Of a DNA stretch of 64,000 nt, positions 45,161 through 57,445 are shown in pieces. Source of the stretch: Lepidonotus clava (Eukaryota > Annelida > Polychaeta > Phyllodocida > Polynoidae). The position numbers and the translations under genes were made by a program. The stretch spans positions 14,377,961 through 14,441,960 of the forward strand of contig OW387148.1 of the NCBI GenBank assembly GCA_936440205.1. Direction: 5' to 3'. How positions within the stretch are numbered: the first letter of the stretch is position 1; every line of letters starts with the position of its first letter. A model generated the notes under the pieces. That model saw only the letters and a program-made list of their open reading frames with translations. It had not been told where the DNA came from and ran no database searches.

Positions 45161-46230
45161 GTAGCATTGGTGTTAATATACAACGACAATCAACAAAGAT
45201 AGGCCTGGGCATTTTTCTTAGGTGTGGCATGTGACATAGGGAACAAGGACATGTGGCATAGACATGAACATGTAGTTGCATAGTAATAGTAGGCCTAATT
45301 GAGTGGATAAGAAACATTGAACCTAATTAACTCGAAACTGCACAAAATGTGGGTTGATCTAGATTGGGATTCTAGGTTCTAAGATTCGACACGAAATAAC
45401 GTCAGTTTCTTCAAGTTGACATTTGACATGTCGTATATTGCTGAGTTAACTACCGGGGTTAACTAATGCGGCCAAGTTTTGAGGATGATATCAAAATGAA
45501 CCCAAACGGCCTTTTCTTGGGGAACTTGGGGTTTTTCATGCCCAATGAGGTCTATGATGGTGTAGACAAATGAGCCATGGTATTTCAAAAGATTAACAAC
45601 TTTTATGTTTCGAGATTAATCATATAGGCCTGCTGGAACTGGACATGTATCATTAGATACATAACCAGTCTGTTGAATGATTTTGTTTGTATATATTTGC
45701 AGTAAGCTATTGATTTATTATACTTTATACTATCTTCTGGAAGAACAGGAGAAACTCTGAAGTTGATTTTCAAAAAAAAAGAAGGAGATGTGATAAAACA
45801 TATATGTAGGTACCGTCACATGATGCTTTATGGCCATTAAACCTGCATTAATAGATATCATATAATTTGTATGCTACTGCATCCATATATTCTATCTTAT
45901 ATTGAACTGAAAAAGAAGCATTGAACCCGATATGATAATCGTGTCAACTGTAAATGAAGCCCGTGTATATTTTCACTTTTCCCATACTACTGACCACAGG
46001 CAACACAAGCCGTCACAGGGGTCAGGGGTCAAACAGCTGGTCGGTGGTCACTGACGACAGGATGTCGACCAATGGGGCCCGAGCGGTCAGCTAGTCAACT
46101 ATGTGATGAACCCCTCTCTGTGTTCGAGGACGACCAGGGCACGAACTGCAATAAAATTGGGTTGCGTGGAACATGTGGCGTTTGCCCCATATCCCTACTC
46201 ATTGAAGGTTAGATTCCGGTCAGATGGGTT
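45161..46230. other. Noncoding AT-rich DNA
   Basis: No gene or recognised repeat. Confidence 0.5.
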
Positions 46231-46233
46231 TAA

Positions 46234-46277
46234 CCAGAGAGAGTAAAGTTAAAAGTTTTATTTTTACTCTCTCTAAC
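46234..46277. repeat. Hairpin of the GAGAGTAAA family, copy 4
   Basis: CCAGAGAGAGTAAA at the left pairs with TTTACTCTCTCTAACC at the right around an AT-rich loop. A further hairpin of the same family follows within 4 bp. Confidence 0.6.
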
Positions 46278-46280
46278 CAT

Positions 46281-46312
46281 GGAGAGTAAAATAATTATTT
46301 TACTCTACATCC
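46281..46312. repeat. Hairpin of the GAGAGTAAA family, copy 5
   Basis: GGAGAGTAAAATAAT pairs with ATTATTTTACTCTACATCC, one short mismatch. It is adjacent to copy 4, giving two stem-loops in a row. Confidence 0.6.
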
Positions 46313-47489
46313 TCTAACCAATGAATATACATAATGTATACTCGTTGCTTCCACTCCCACAACATCATGCCTCTAACTCCTACCAACGGGATTAGATGGG
46401 ATTACTTTCTATAATCTCGTTGCTTCTACTGTCCGCTCCATGTAATACTTCTTGAATAATACAAGCACTTGTTTTTGGTGTCCTCATCATTCTTCGTGAT
46501 ACTACAAAACACAAATCTGGTCGAATTCATATTGCAAAAGATTCAGTTAAGTTTTGACCCATCAAAGATGTAGCATTCGGTACGTGCATCATTTGACAGC
46601 ATATTTTTGATATGTTCATCCCTGTGGAAGAGAAGGATAATTATGATGAAGCTCACAGCCCCTGTATCAGATTATAGCCTTTGTCCATTAATTACTGCTC
46701 GGGGAGTCACCTTCCCACAGACCGAGACCAGGAGGCGAGTGACGGGGCGGGGTGTGTGACCAGTGGGCATATCGAGCAGTGCAGTGTAAGGCGACCCACC
46801 TGTTGTACATTTCACTGGCGTCCCGCCCCCTCAGATAGGCGTATCTGTGCCTGGCCGGGTAGGGTGACACACCCCGCACCTGTCAGGGCCACATACCTGT
46901 GATGTAACCTGTTGGCTGGTCACCCGGGGAGATATTACACCTGTAGGTAGGGGTAAAACAAATGAAGAAACCTACATGAGGTAGGATGGTTATCTATATC
47001 TACAGTGTGTATCTGCATAACTGCAGCTCAAAGTGAGTGTATCTACAGGAGTATCTACCTGAATATCTAACTGTTTCTGATTGAGTTTCGTCTAACCGCA
47101 TGCCCCCCGTGAAGTACTGGTGTATGGGTATGGGGGATTGTTCCTATCCTGCCATGTATTGTACTGGTCTCGGTGGTAGACAGGTATTATGTTACATGAA
47201 ATTGCTCAAACCTGTCGTTTTCTCACAAGTTATTTGCAGGTTCACAACCACGGAAATATACAGCCCATGAGGCTCCCGATTCAGCCAATCAGAGAAACCG
47301 GAACTAGATTATTTATAACGGGAACTAGTTTGTCAAGCCACTCTAGACTATATATTTTTTGTGAATATAAAACATAAGATTATACTTTAGAATGATGAAA
47401 TTCATGTATTAATAATGGGCAGTTGGGAAGAAGTCAAATATCACTACCTCAAATCCAATTTATGTTGGTAAAAACAAGTATGAACAGAG

Positions 47490-47500
47490 AAGATGGCGGG
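47490..47500 (+). promoter_or_regulatory. YY1-like motif
   Basis: AAGATGGCGGG matches the YY1 consensus closely. It stands alone in AT-rich DNA. Confidence 0.4.
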
Positions 47501-48632
47501 ACCCGCATGGACGGTATACAAGCATCCGGGTCAGGTAGATTCCAACATCCCGTTGAATATCAATCATAATCTTATGGTTTGGGCGAGGAGATAATTTTCA
47601 CGTTATAGCATAAGTAGGAAATATCCAAACAAGAATTATTTTCAAACAAATCTCATTTTGATATTGATACAAATCATGGCATTATAGAGTGGCTTCACAA
47701 ACAGATTACAGTCATTAACAATGTACTTTTGGTTTCCCCAATCGGCTGAATCCACATTTGCCATATTTAGGTCTATGACACTATTCCCTTCGGGAATTGG
47801 TATAATCTTTTATAATATATGACTATATGTAGCCATTTCTCCTAAATTTTAGAAAGTGTCATGAACACTCTCAAGTGAGCTTTTTGCACAGAAGTACTCA
47901 TGATTTAGTCTAATCCTGTTCTTGTGAGCAACTGCAATTTCAAGATACTGGTGATGGTGATGGCCAATTACCCACTTAGTCTTTGAACTTTTTTTTTCAG
48001 CACCGTTTTTACCAGCTCCCATAAGAAGAGCTCATATAAAAAATAGGCTCTTTACTTTTAATCTATCCAAAATAAAGAAACCTCTTAAAGTGCTCATACG
48101 CTCAGGAAAGTGCTCCTTGAGGTAGCAGGCTATTTTCCAGAACAGGCTATATAATCCCTAGACTTTTTCCTATGCTTCCCATTTCGGCTTAGTTACATGG
48201 CTTAGTTCTTTATTATGATATATGACTTAAGAATATGTCATAATAAGAAAAAATACTGACCCACTTCCAAAATAAGGTTCAACACTTGCAGTTGAGCTTA
48301 GCCTTTGTACCTGTCGGGTTACCTGAGGACACCAGTATCGGTAGTAGCAGACCTAGAGCCCGTTCTCAGGGGGTATCGGGTGTCACAGCTTTTACCGCCG
48401 CCACCCCAGCCCTCCACTCCATCCCCACTCAGGTCTAAATTAATTAAGATAGCCGGTGTGAGTGGGGGGCACTCGGTTCCTAATGAGGCCCTAAGATGGG
48501 TCTCTGATAAGGGGCATGGACCATTCACCTGTCGGGACCCACCTTATCGGGGTGAGTGATAATGGGGGTAGATGGCGATAATAGGGGCAGATAACAGCAG
48601 CGCCCTCACGCGTCAGCGCCACAGGTGGAGCG

Positions 48633-48640
48633 TGACGTCA
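48633..48640. promoter_or_regulatory. CRE palindrome TGACGTCA
   Basis: Perfect CREB/ATF site, with ACAGGTGG on one side and ACAGGTGGG on the other, so CAGGTG E-boxes flank it symmetrically in order though not in inverse orientation. Confidence 0.4.
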
Positions 48641-49719
48641 CAGGTGGGATGGGTGAGGGGGTGAGGGGAGGTGTGAGGGTGTAGGAATGTCCTGAAGATG
48701 GACAGAGATGGAGAGGGACAGGGTTGGGAGACAGGGCATGGACATCTATACATGTTCCTGCCACGGTAAGGTAAATTGACCGCGGCGAACCGGAATGACA
48801 CAGTTAAGGACATTTTAATGAGCAAAATATAGGTGGAGACATTCCGGAATGATGTAAATCCTTTAATAAAACAAATAATTCTTTAATAAAACAAGTTTTA
48901 CCATAATAAAGATGAAAATGTGTTATGTCCAAATACCTTTGTCTAATTTACAGACATGTGTTGTAGCACTGGCATGTAATTTTCACTTTATTTTGTATAG
49001 CACTGAGGAGGAATAGTCAATTCAGCTATGGTCAACATAGAGAAAAAACAAATCTTTTTTAGAAGAGCTGTAAAATTCTTGAAGGTACCGGTACACGCAC
49101 TAGATTAAACGTCACCTATGTCTAACTCAATGTTTACCGATAGTAGGTTCTTTAAAACGAATTATTTAGGGTCAATGTGTCAATAACTGATGGATAGATT
49201 AGTTTCTCACTTCCTGATGGACTATATCATAGCACTACACATCAGTATCATTATGCGTCTTTGAATATCAGCTTAACTATCTATGACAACATGTATTTTG
49301 GAGCACGTATATACAAGGAGAGGCCGAGAGAGGGGAGCAGCTATAGACTGAACGATAGGCCAGCCCCAGGGGGTAGGTTCCTGGTAGGACTACGATCACC
49401 CTACCCTGCGCCTCCACAAGGCTTACACCAAGCCTACATGGGTGGCTTCTTCAACTTCAAGACTATCCGCTATCTCCCGCCAATAATTCTACACAAATCG
49501 CCGCAGGCATTTCCCTTTAGACCCTCACCCTCTGCTAGTTTTTCTCCTCCCCTCCTGTCTGTACGTCTCTATTGCTCGCCCGTTGTACCGATTATGCTGA
49601 GGTGCCCGTCTTTCCTTCTCTCCCCCTGGATTTCTTGTCTTCATCCCCCTTTTCTCCATCGTGTTTCACTGGAGGCATCAGTCTGGCCCCGTTCCCTGCT
49701 TGTTTTCTTTGTGACCTGA

Positions 49720-50153
49720 GCAGACGACAACCACAGCAACATCTGCAACTTCCGCGGTGTGAGTTTCACCGGCGAGAATCACGTGACCAAACAAACGCCG
49801 AGCGTCGGTATCGACGTGAACTGACAGTGTTGGCCGCCGCCCGCCTCCTCCACGGTCACCCGACGCGCTCATTTGTAAGGAGAAGCTGTCTCTTGCCATC
49901 TCTATCGCGTCACTTCCGGTGGCCAACCCGACGACCGATATCCACCCGACAGGGCGAGCTGCCGCTCGAGTTCTCGCTTCAGGTTCTCGCGAGTTCTCGA
50001 GTGGTCTCGTTCGTCGGATGAGATATCTACGTCGCAGTTTCCTCTTGCAGAATGTTAAAGATAACGTCAAGGAGGAAAAAAAAGATTTCGGTAGTTTGGG
50101 AGATGTTCAGAGGATAAGGCGGTTTGCGCGGGAACTTCAGGTTGCTAAAAGTG
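49720..50153 (+). promoter_or_regulatory. CpG-rich putative promoter and 5' region upstream of the candidate exon
   Basis: CpG-dense sequence rising from about 49720 and falling after 50330. It includes ACTTCCGG (ETS-type) near 49912 and several CTCGCGAG-like words around 49976-50000. No TATA box is placed sensibly. The interpretation as a promoter rests on the open frame that follows. Confidence 0.35.
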
Positions 50154-50387
50154 ATGGACGCAGACAAAAGTCGTCTGCTTACACAGATGGAGCGTTTCAC
50201 GTCCGCGCGGCCAGGCACGACCTTTGACCTTTGCCTACACGGGTCAGGGGAAGGCAACAGGCTCTGCCACAACACGGCCTGTCCTCCGGGCGGCTACTGG
50301 GACCAGCGGGCAAACGGGCAGTTTGGTCTGGTCCCTGCATGGATCGTGGACACAGGCAGTAGACCCATTTACAACCCGATCAATCAG
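50154..50387 (+). CDS. Candidate first coding exon of an unrecognised host gene
   Basis: From the ATG at 50154 (context GTGATGG, purine at -3 and G at +4) the frame gives 78 codons starting MDADKSRLLTQMERFTS and ending SRPIYNPINQ. A CAG|GTTAAT donor-like site follows at 50387/50388. An in-frame stop upstream at 50115 supports this start. Third codon positions are clearly richer in G and C than the flanks, and the peptide is mixed in composition, with Cys, Trp and Tyr residues, unlike the low-complexity frames in the other islands. The frame stays open another 40 codons past the donor. I do not recognise the protein, and no second exon was found. It may be chance in a CpG island. Confidence 0.33.
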
Positions 50388-51476
50388 GTTAATGTCTCTA
50401 CTCCGAAAAACCAAGTACATATTCCACAACTGTGCAGTTTTTATTTCTTCAATACATGTATATCATTGTCTATGTCTAGGATTTGTACTTGTCGCAATAC
50501 TAAATAAACATCTAATCAAATGTCATTGTTACTCATTTATCATTTATCAATGTATTCATTCATAAATGTTCATGCTTATGACCAAAAACACTTGTCTGTT
50601 CACTCGAAGTTAAACCCGAAGAGACTACGTGCCAAGATCAGTCAAGTCGGCGGTGTGCTTGGAACAGCTTGCATCCATTCCATGTAGGCCATCCAGTCCA
50701 GTGAAGAACAGAAATTGGAGTAGGTAAAAATATGGACTCGTGCAGATTATGCTTGTATGATCAAAGGCCCGGACTCGGTCGGTGAAAAAAAGTCGGTCTG
50801 AGTGGGCAGTATCATCCCAACACTCGGCGGCCATTTCACGCATGCGCGGTCAATGAGTGCATTGCTGTCAGGAAGTAAGGGCCGGGGGATCTCGACTGCA
50901 CCAGACCCATCACCTAGTTACAGGAGGTGTCAGTCAAAGGTGACCAGCCTGGAGGATCCACCTCACCTTAACACGGACTGACCATCCGGGAAATTCCCAG
51001 GGGTCACGTGATCATTTTCCGAGTCTTCTATTGGTTAGTTTACCTTAGATAGTCTCGAACCGATCACCTCACGTTATTGGCGACTTTTCCGGCCAGGGGC
51101 GGTGTCCGTCACTTAGCGCCGCCCCAACACGATCCTCTGACCTTGAATGTGACCTCTGACTTTTGATTTGACCTCCGTGACCTCTGAGGTCAGCCCCGGG
51201 AGTTGAGAGGACACGCTAGACGCCAGGTATCGCACCTGTGTGTAGGAAGGGTGTCAGCAACTGCCGGAATGATTTATGTCACAGATAAAGGTATACGGGG
51301 TGAGTGTTTTGTGGGTGGAGATGGGGGGGGGGCTAGCAAAGGAATGACATATAAAAAGCACTCAAGGCGACATTTCTACTATAATTGAGATAAAGAACCT
51401 CAACTTGACAGGTTATGAGTATAAGTATTGCATCTCTGTCTCAAATACCCTATCCGTGCTATGATGTGTTATGATG
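50388..51476. other. Noncoding DNA, no gene seen
   Basis: AT-rich at first, GC-richer at 50860-51200. If the candidate exon is real, this would be intron. ACGCATGCGCGG at 50838-50849 is NRF1-like. A G-run lies at 51325-51333. Confidence 0.45.
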
Positions 51477-51642
51477 TGCTATGTTGTGTTATGATGTCAA
51501 CGTTCCCACTTTAATTTGGGGATGTTATATCATTGATTACTGTTTTGTCAATTCCACTTGTGTATGTTTTTCATTATACATACTAATTAATGTGATAATC
51601 TGAAAACCAGGGGCAACCGTGGTGGCTATTGCAATAAAACCT
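51477..51642 (+). mobile_element. LINE 3' tail, second copy
   Basis: Matches 19068-19238 closely, from GTGCTATG(G/T)TGT through AACCAGGGGCAACC to GGCTATTGCAATAAA. It is strongly 5'-truncated and contains no RT sequence. It ends just before a TTC microsatellite and a G-run (51664-51720). Confidence 0.8.
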
Positions 51643-52796
51643 TTATTTCTATTATCCGTACCATCTTCTTCTTCTTCTTCTTTTTTTTTGAGGGGGGGGC
51701 CCGGGGGGGGGATGGATTGTGGTAAGGTACGATTTAATAAATAGGCCTATATGTTCATAAGTTAAATACGCATATATATTTGCGGTTTTTTTGTAGGGGG
51801 GGGGTACTTTGTTCATCTTATCATTATTGAATAAGTGCTTAGACTCAGGTGTGAACATGATGTCGACCATCGCACCTGTTGACCTGAGATGAGGGCACCA
51901 GGTGAACCCTGTGTATGTGTAGGTTATGGGTGTGTATTTATGTACCTGATCCCACAACAAACCTACCTCTATCCCAAACCTTACTGCTAGTCGATCCTCC
52001 TGGGGAACAATTCGATCCAGAGCTCATCACAAATTGTTTATGCTTACAAAATAAACAGCAGCAAATGATAGATTGATTGAAATATAAGAATATGGAGTGA
52101 TACCTCAAAGGATCGACCATGCTGTTTATTCTGTAAGGTCAGATTCCTTATATGTATTGAATATGGAGTTTATGTATGTAAATTGGGGATTTATTGACGA
52201 TTATGCGTATTTGATTAGGTAGTTCCAGATCAGCAGATTTTTGCTGACCTCATTTTCTATATTTTTGCTGACCTCATTTTCTATAATATTGATGAAAATC
52301 ATTCACACATACGGGAAAAAAGGTATGTAGAAGCTCCAAAGTATGGAAGAGTGTTTTACATGAAAGAGTTTAAAACTGCTAGCTGACCCCATTATCGTCC
52401 AAAAAAAAAGACATGCTTGCACCTTATATATATCTTGCCACGTATTTTTTTTTTTTTTTTTTCAAGAATTCTGATTCATCCCTATGTTTTTTTTTTTATT
52501 TCTCATAAGAATAAAAGATTGCCATAACAACTTGTTTACCTTTTTTTATGTTATGTATTGCACATGTATACTATGTATTGGAAAGATACACGGCCCATAC
52601 AAGCAGATAAGACGCAATATCTAACTAGAAAATCTTAGAAGGAGAAGAGCAGGGAGAGAAAAGAACGTGGGGAGATCAAGATGCGATGTCTGAGCCTTCA
52701 GCCGATTCCTTGTAGACCCTGGTAGAAGTGGGGGCACTTCTCGCGAGGCTCTCCTGGCCATATCCTGGCCATATCAGGAGAGGACGTGTGGGGGCT
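51643..52796. other. Noncoding DNA with simple repeats
   Basis: TTC triplets and T- and G-runs at 51664-51720. A 27-bp tandem pair (TTTTTGCTGACCTCATTTTC) at about 52229-52284. T-runs at 52446-52463 and 52487-52497. No gene. Confidence 0.5.
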
Positions 52797-52889
52797 CAGG
52801 TGTGGAGGACGTAGGGGTATAGGCGTACAGGTGTGGAGGACTGAGAGGTGTAGGCCCACAGGTGTGGGGGTATCACAGGTAAACGGCCG
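52797..52889 (+). repeat. 31-bp tandem repeat carrying CAGGTG E-boxes, 3 copies
   Basis: Units start CAGGTGTGG at 52797, 52828 and 52859, an exact 31-bp period, with diverging second halves. Each unit has one CAGGTG, the site of Snail/ZEB/E-protein factors, so three sites are phased about three helical turns apart. Confidence 0.75.
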
Positions 52890-55800
52890 ACCATCAGCTC
52901 CCCACTCCTCCCCTCAGTGCACACCTGTGGCCGGTTACTGCCCGGAGTGGATCTCCCCTGCTCACTTCGACCACCCTATTACCACCTCCCCCACCTCCCG
53001 CACCGATCAGGTTCTCCGGCCCCGCGACTATTTACAAACCTTTGCGGGAAGGTGGGACCAGTATCAATTGTCCCCGCGCTGACTAGCCTTTCAAGCACCA
53101 TTAATACGGCCCCTCCCCGGTGCGCCCGGAGAACCCAAGCCCGCGCCTATTTACCCTACCCCGGAGAGGGGCTTGTTTACCGGAGGCCGATCGGCTGATT
53201 TGTTTATTGACTTGACGCCATGTTGTCACAGCGGGAACATAGGGGGCGCCACGTAACACCGCGCAAGGCAGCCTGGGAGCGGCCAACGACAAACATGCAC
53301 ACGTCGCACTCTATGTGTGTATTTGTATTTATATCTGTATAATTGTGTGTCCTATGTTTATAGTGGTTTGTTGGAAGCCAAAGTGACCGTTGACGATTCA
53401 ATTATGTTAGATGGAAGAGCTGACTTTTTGTTTGATGTTTTGAGCAAAGTCATCATGAAACTGCGTTTTGAATTAGGTGCCCATTCGGGAGGGGGTCATG
53501 GTGTTTTTGTTGGGCACATAAACTACTGACACAGGGGGAATTCAGTCCCGACCCTCCCCAGCCTTTCGAAGTCGGTTACTTTATCAGCTTTCGAGTACAG
53601 TGCTTTCCTTTCTCAACTGTTTTTTTTCTATAATCATACTTATATAAGTGCACATGCGATCAATAAAATTTGTTCCTCCTGAAACAAATCAGTATACTCT
53701 ATATTCTACGTTCTTTCCTATGTATATAGTATATTTATTGCACACAATAAATCGTTCTGAATCTAACAGTCAGAGCAGTAAAAAAATGCCTTCCTAATGA
53801 AAACACCCCCAGCTTGGTCCTGAATCCATTAAACACACAGGGGGCTTTGACTTTAAGTAGCCCATCATCTTTAACTCTGATATGGCCTTTTTCAGAAGGT
53901 GGCAGCGGTTTTGTGCACTTTCTGGACGTTTATTGTTGGGCCTCACGCCATTGGCATTGTCCCACCCAGCATGGTGCCAGAAGACTGCTGTGGAGGGGGC
54001 CCTAATGTGTGAGGGTGGGGAGGGGGCACTTAGGGCACAGGCCAGGGAGGTCGCTGGCACATGTGCCCTTTTTCTGTGATATAAATGTTTTTTTGATAAG
54101 ACCTTGTTCCACCCCTCCCTACTTGTAGGTCGTAGGCCCCTTGCATCGCCGACGACGACTCCTTCCCCTCTTAGGACCAGTTTTCACAGCAGGAATTTCA
54201 CAATATTTGCTGTCTTCTGGCCTGAAAGCCCCGCGCCCCCTCCCCCTGTTTGAACCAACACTCACAAAACCCACCCAACACGCAGTGCGCACAGTGTAGC
54301 GTTTTCTGGGCGCTCATCCAGGCGTGCCTACGTCTAGCAGGCTGAGGGTGGGGGTTATATATGTACCAGCCACTAAGGGCCCTTATGTATAGGCCCTCAC
54401 AAAAGGGCTTTGCTGAGGGCCCACCAGGGGGCCTCCCAGTCACCTACATTAGCGTCCCCAGCCGGCCCCTCCCCCGCTGCATCCCTGACTTACCGCCGAC
54501 AGGCCCCTCCTGTATGAGGCTGCACACGTGTGGGGCTGCGTCCGCCCTGGAGGACACCTTGCCCCCCCCCCCGACCCCCAGCCACACCATCCCCAGTGCG
54601 GTCACACCGACAGCCCAATTCTTTACCTCTGACCATGGTTTCGTGTAGTACTGGGGTGTAGGACATTCCCACGCCGGATCGAAGCCTTACCTTACAATCA
54701 ACCCTGTTTATGAGTCGAAAACCCCTCGAAGTCTTTTCGCCCCCAACCCAAGCGCACGCCCCATATTGCCATATCACCCCCAAAGGTCACCGTCCATTGT
54801 AGTGAAATGTTTACTTTGAGGTAACCTATTGTTTTCTATATCCGATTTGCAGCTACAAAACAAAATATCGCCACTTGTAATCGAAGAAATTTAATCGAGA
54901 CAACTATTTAAATTGAAATAAGTAACGTATATAAACACTATAAACTTCATATCAAGCATTTGAACATGTAAAGAATTAATTAAACATGATAAATATTTTT
55001 TAACAGAAAACAAATATATAAATTGTAATCAAATAAACCATAGCAGCAGTTCAGGGTACAGGTTACAACTAAGATCTAATACTATCCACCCATGTAGTCT
55101 CACCCCCTCTCCTCCCTCATCATTTTCTCCACTGTGCACAATAACACTACAATGGCAATCAAACCCTCAGCACTCCATCAAACCACACACATCGTCCATG
55201 TCAGCCAGCCCTATACATGTATAAACAACTAATAATGTGCGAGCCCTTGGCCAACTTTTATATCCACCCAAGAGTTGACTATCTCTGTATGCAGGCATGG
55301 CCATACCATGGAGATCAAAGTATTAGGGGGTCAGGGGCAGTGGGTGGTACGAAAGTGCCCCATGCCTGCAGTGCACTCCCCCTGTGCTCCACGGGGGCAT
55401 AGACTGAGGCCCTTTTAAGGGCCTTTTTGTTCAGAGGGGACATTATATGAGGGCCGTTTATAGGGAAAGGCCCATCTCAATCCATCAGTCCCAGTGGGCA
55501 GGGCCACAATGGCCCTTCATCAATCTCCCCCCAGAAAGGCCCTCTCACACCATTGGATCTCTCAGGGAGAGTGCTACTCTGAAATTACCAACTGTAACCC
55601 GACACCTCGGACGGCCCGAGCCCAATCTGTGATACCACAAATAATTGCTGCCTTTTTTATGCTTAACCAGTTTGATATATGACTAAAACGGTTATTCTTG
55701 TGTTGATCATAAACTTTTACATTGTAAAAAAGAGAGTAGTGTGTTATTAAACAAGTATCAAGTAATGATTGATTCACGGTGACAGACTCATAGTTGAGAA

Positions 55801-55901
55801 GTCTCATTGTTGATTGATAAGGGCAACCATGGGTAGAGTAGATGGAGAACTTGTACATGCATATGTTAAAATATAATTGTATTAAGTAACAATTCTCAGT
55901 T
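52890..55901. other. Noncoding DNA, no gene seen
   Basis: GC-richer at 52900-53290 and 54210-54640, AT-rich elsewhere. The frames in these patches (for example 54490-54783 on the minus strand) show no domain. Confidence 0.45.
53236..53252 (+). promoter_or_regulatory. CTCF-like motif
   Basis: AACATAGGGGGCGCCAC keeps the AGGGGGCGCC part of the CTCF core. Moderate match. Confidence 0.35.
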
Positions 55902-55951
55902 AGTTGAACCAGAGAGAGTAAGGTTATAACTTTCCTCTCTCTGGTTCAACT
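55902..55951. repeat. Hairpin of the GAGAGTAAA family, copy 6, longest arms
   Basis: AGTTGAACCAGAGAGAG at the left pairs exactly with CTCTCTCTGGTTCAACT at the right around a loop of about 16 bases (TAAGGTTATAACTTTC), whose own ends are complementary in part. This is the best-preserved member and may show the complete element. Confidence 0.75.
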
Positions 55952-56770
55952 AAAAGTAAACTTGGATTAATGAACCCTAGTTCAGTAATAATTTTGAAGG
56001 GAAGGTCAGAATTAAACAAAGATGGCCATTGTAAAGGTCCAGATTCACTCACCGTTTATTGCCCAGAGAGGCGGACGTCCGTTGGTCAGTAGTTCCTCCC
56101 CCCACTCCCAGGTGGCGGGTACATCAGAGGGTGAATGAAGTCCGCTAACGAACTCCCCTTTTATGGCGCGCACAATCTGGTCGCAACTTGTCATCTGGTC
56201 GTCGCCAGATCAGTTTATGGCACCTCATTCAAATTAATCCACGAGAAAGAGATACAGAGAATCGTTGGGATGTGGCTACTAGCCTCTGGGGTTCAGCTGG
56301 TTGGTGTCATCGCGGAAACTGGACACTTCCCCTTGTTGTTTTGGTGTATTGCTTCTTTCTGATTTCTTTGTTTCTTATATTTGATTTCACGAAAAACATA
56401 TTCTAATATGCCATATTGCGTAAAGAGATACTAGATAAAAAGTACATTGATAAAATGCTTTTCCTATAATAATTTTTCTTCAAAATTTAGGCTAATTTTG
56501 ATATCCTGGAACATTCGTATCCTGGAACATTCGTATTTTGCCAATCGTTGTGGCAGAAATGGAGTAAGATTACTTACTATTCTATATGAAATATATTAAA
56601 CGTAAGAACCATACAGGTGATCACATTCTCACGATTTCTACCATCTTCAATCACTGATGCCCTTGTACGCCTAAAGCCTCGCCCCTCTCTACCCGTGGGT
56701 GAGGGCCGTGGACGACCCACCTCATCAGGCCCTCAATTAGTCCGCCTGACGCAAGAGGTCGCCTCGGTCG

Positions 56771-56783
56771 GCCGCCATCTTCC
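56771..56783 (-). promoter_or_regulatory. YY1-like motif
   Basis: GCCGCCATCTTCC is the reverse complement of a near-perfect YY1 site, in a GC-richer patch (56660-56800). Confidence 0.45.
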
Positions 56784-57421
56784 TTTTATCTTAGAGGGCG
56801 TTGAGTATAATGGTGATTACCCTGTGGGGTGATAAACCTAATCACCTCGGGCCAAAAGGGGTCATTCAGCAGGTACAAATTGTCAGTGGGAGATAGGATC
56901 TGCCTTGTTAAAGATAGCATCAATCCTGAGGGGGGTCGATCTGTTAGAGTGGGCCGGGGACGACCTTGTTGGCCAGTTTGGGGTGGTTGGGTTAAAGCCC
57001 TCAGGGGTACAGGCTGAGAGTGAAGGTTGGCAATCACTGTCAGAGCAGTCCTTCACTTCTGCATCAGAACCAGTAGCATCTGAAATTTAGCGATTGTTTT
57101 CATGATAGGGGCACTCTATCCGATTACTATTTTTTTTATGTAATACTAGTACTAAGTCTTCTGCAATAATCAATCCGAAAATGTAAGAAGCAAAAGCAAG
57201 ATACATTCCATTCTTCCTTTGGAAACATCAATCCGCAAAGGTTTGATCACAATGATTTCTCAGGAACCACACGCCAGCTTTTCGGTGTCACTATTCTCTT
57301 ATTTCTTTGTTTATGTTAGGTAATAACACAAGATATGTTTAGTTATGGTTGCTCAATCGATGTTGCAGTTCCTGAGTAAAGGCGAATTTTTCTCAGCTGG
57401 ACCTTTCATCAAAGTGAAGTA

Positions 57422-57445
57422 CCCCCCCCCCCCCCCCCCCCCCCC
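57422..57445. repeat. Poly-C tract, 24 bases
   Basis: An uninterrupted run of C, the longest homopolymer in the window. It could form an i-motif or G-quadruplex and is prone to length error in assembly. Confidence 0.9.

Larger units (their letters stand above)
46313..49710. other. Noncoding DNA with GC-richer patches
   Basis: No supported gene. CACCTG/CAGGTG E-boxes cluster at 46790-46950. The + frame 48305-48559 (84 codons) ends near a donor-like GTGAGT at 48552 but has no recognisable domain. A perfect CRE lies at 48633-48640 between two CACAGGTGG E-box sequences (48620s and 48640s). The 152-codon frame at 49261-49719 lacks a domain. Confidence 0.45.

Noticed and set aside
48118-48133. TTGAGGTAGCAGGCTA resembles the start of let-7 microRNA
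   Set aside because: Only the seed region and part of the middle agree, and the downstream sequence does not form the expected let-7 hairpin.
49261-50021. Overlapping 149-152-codon frames upstream of the candidate exon
   Set aside because: Two overlapping frames of similar length in pyrimidine-rich and CpG-rich DNA, both without domains; at best 5' noncoding sequence.
52229-52284. 27-bp tandem pair
   Set aside because: Real but a trivial two-copy duplication in AT-rich DNA with no further support.
54490-54783. Minus-strand frame ending near GTAAGT
   Set aside because: The donor-like motif is out of register with any convincing exon and the peptide is glycine-rich low complexity.
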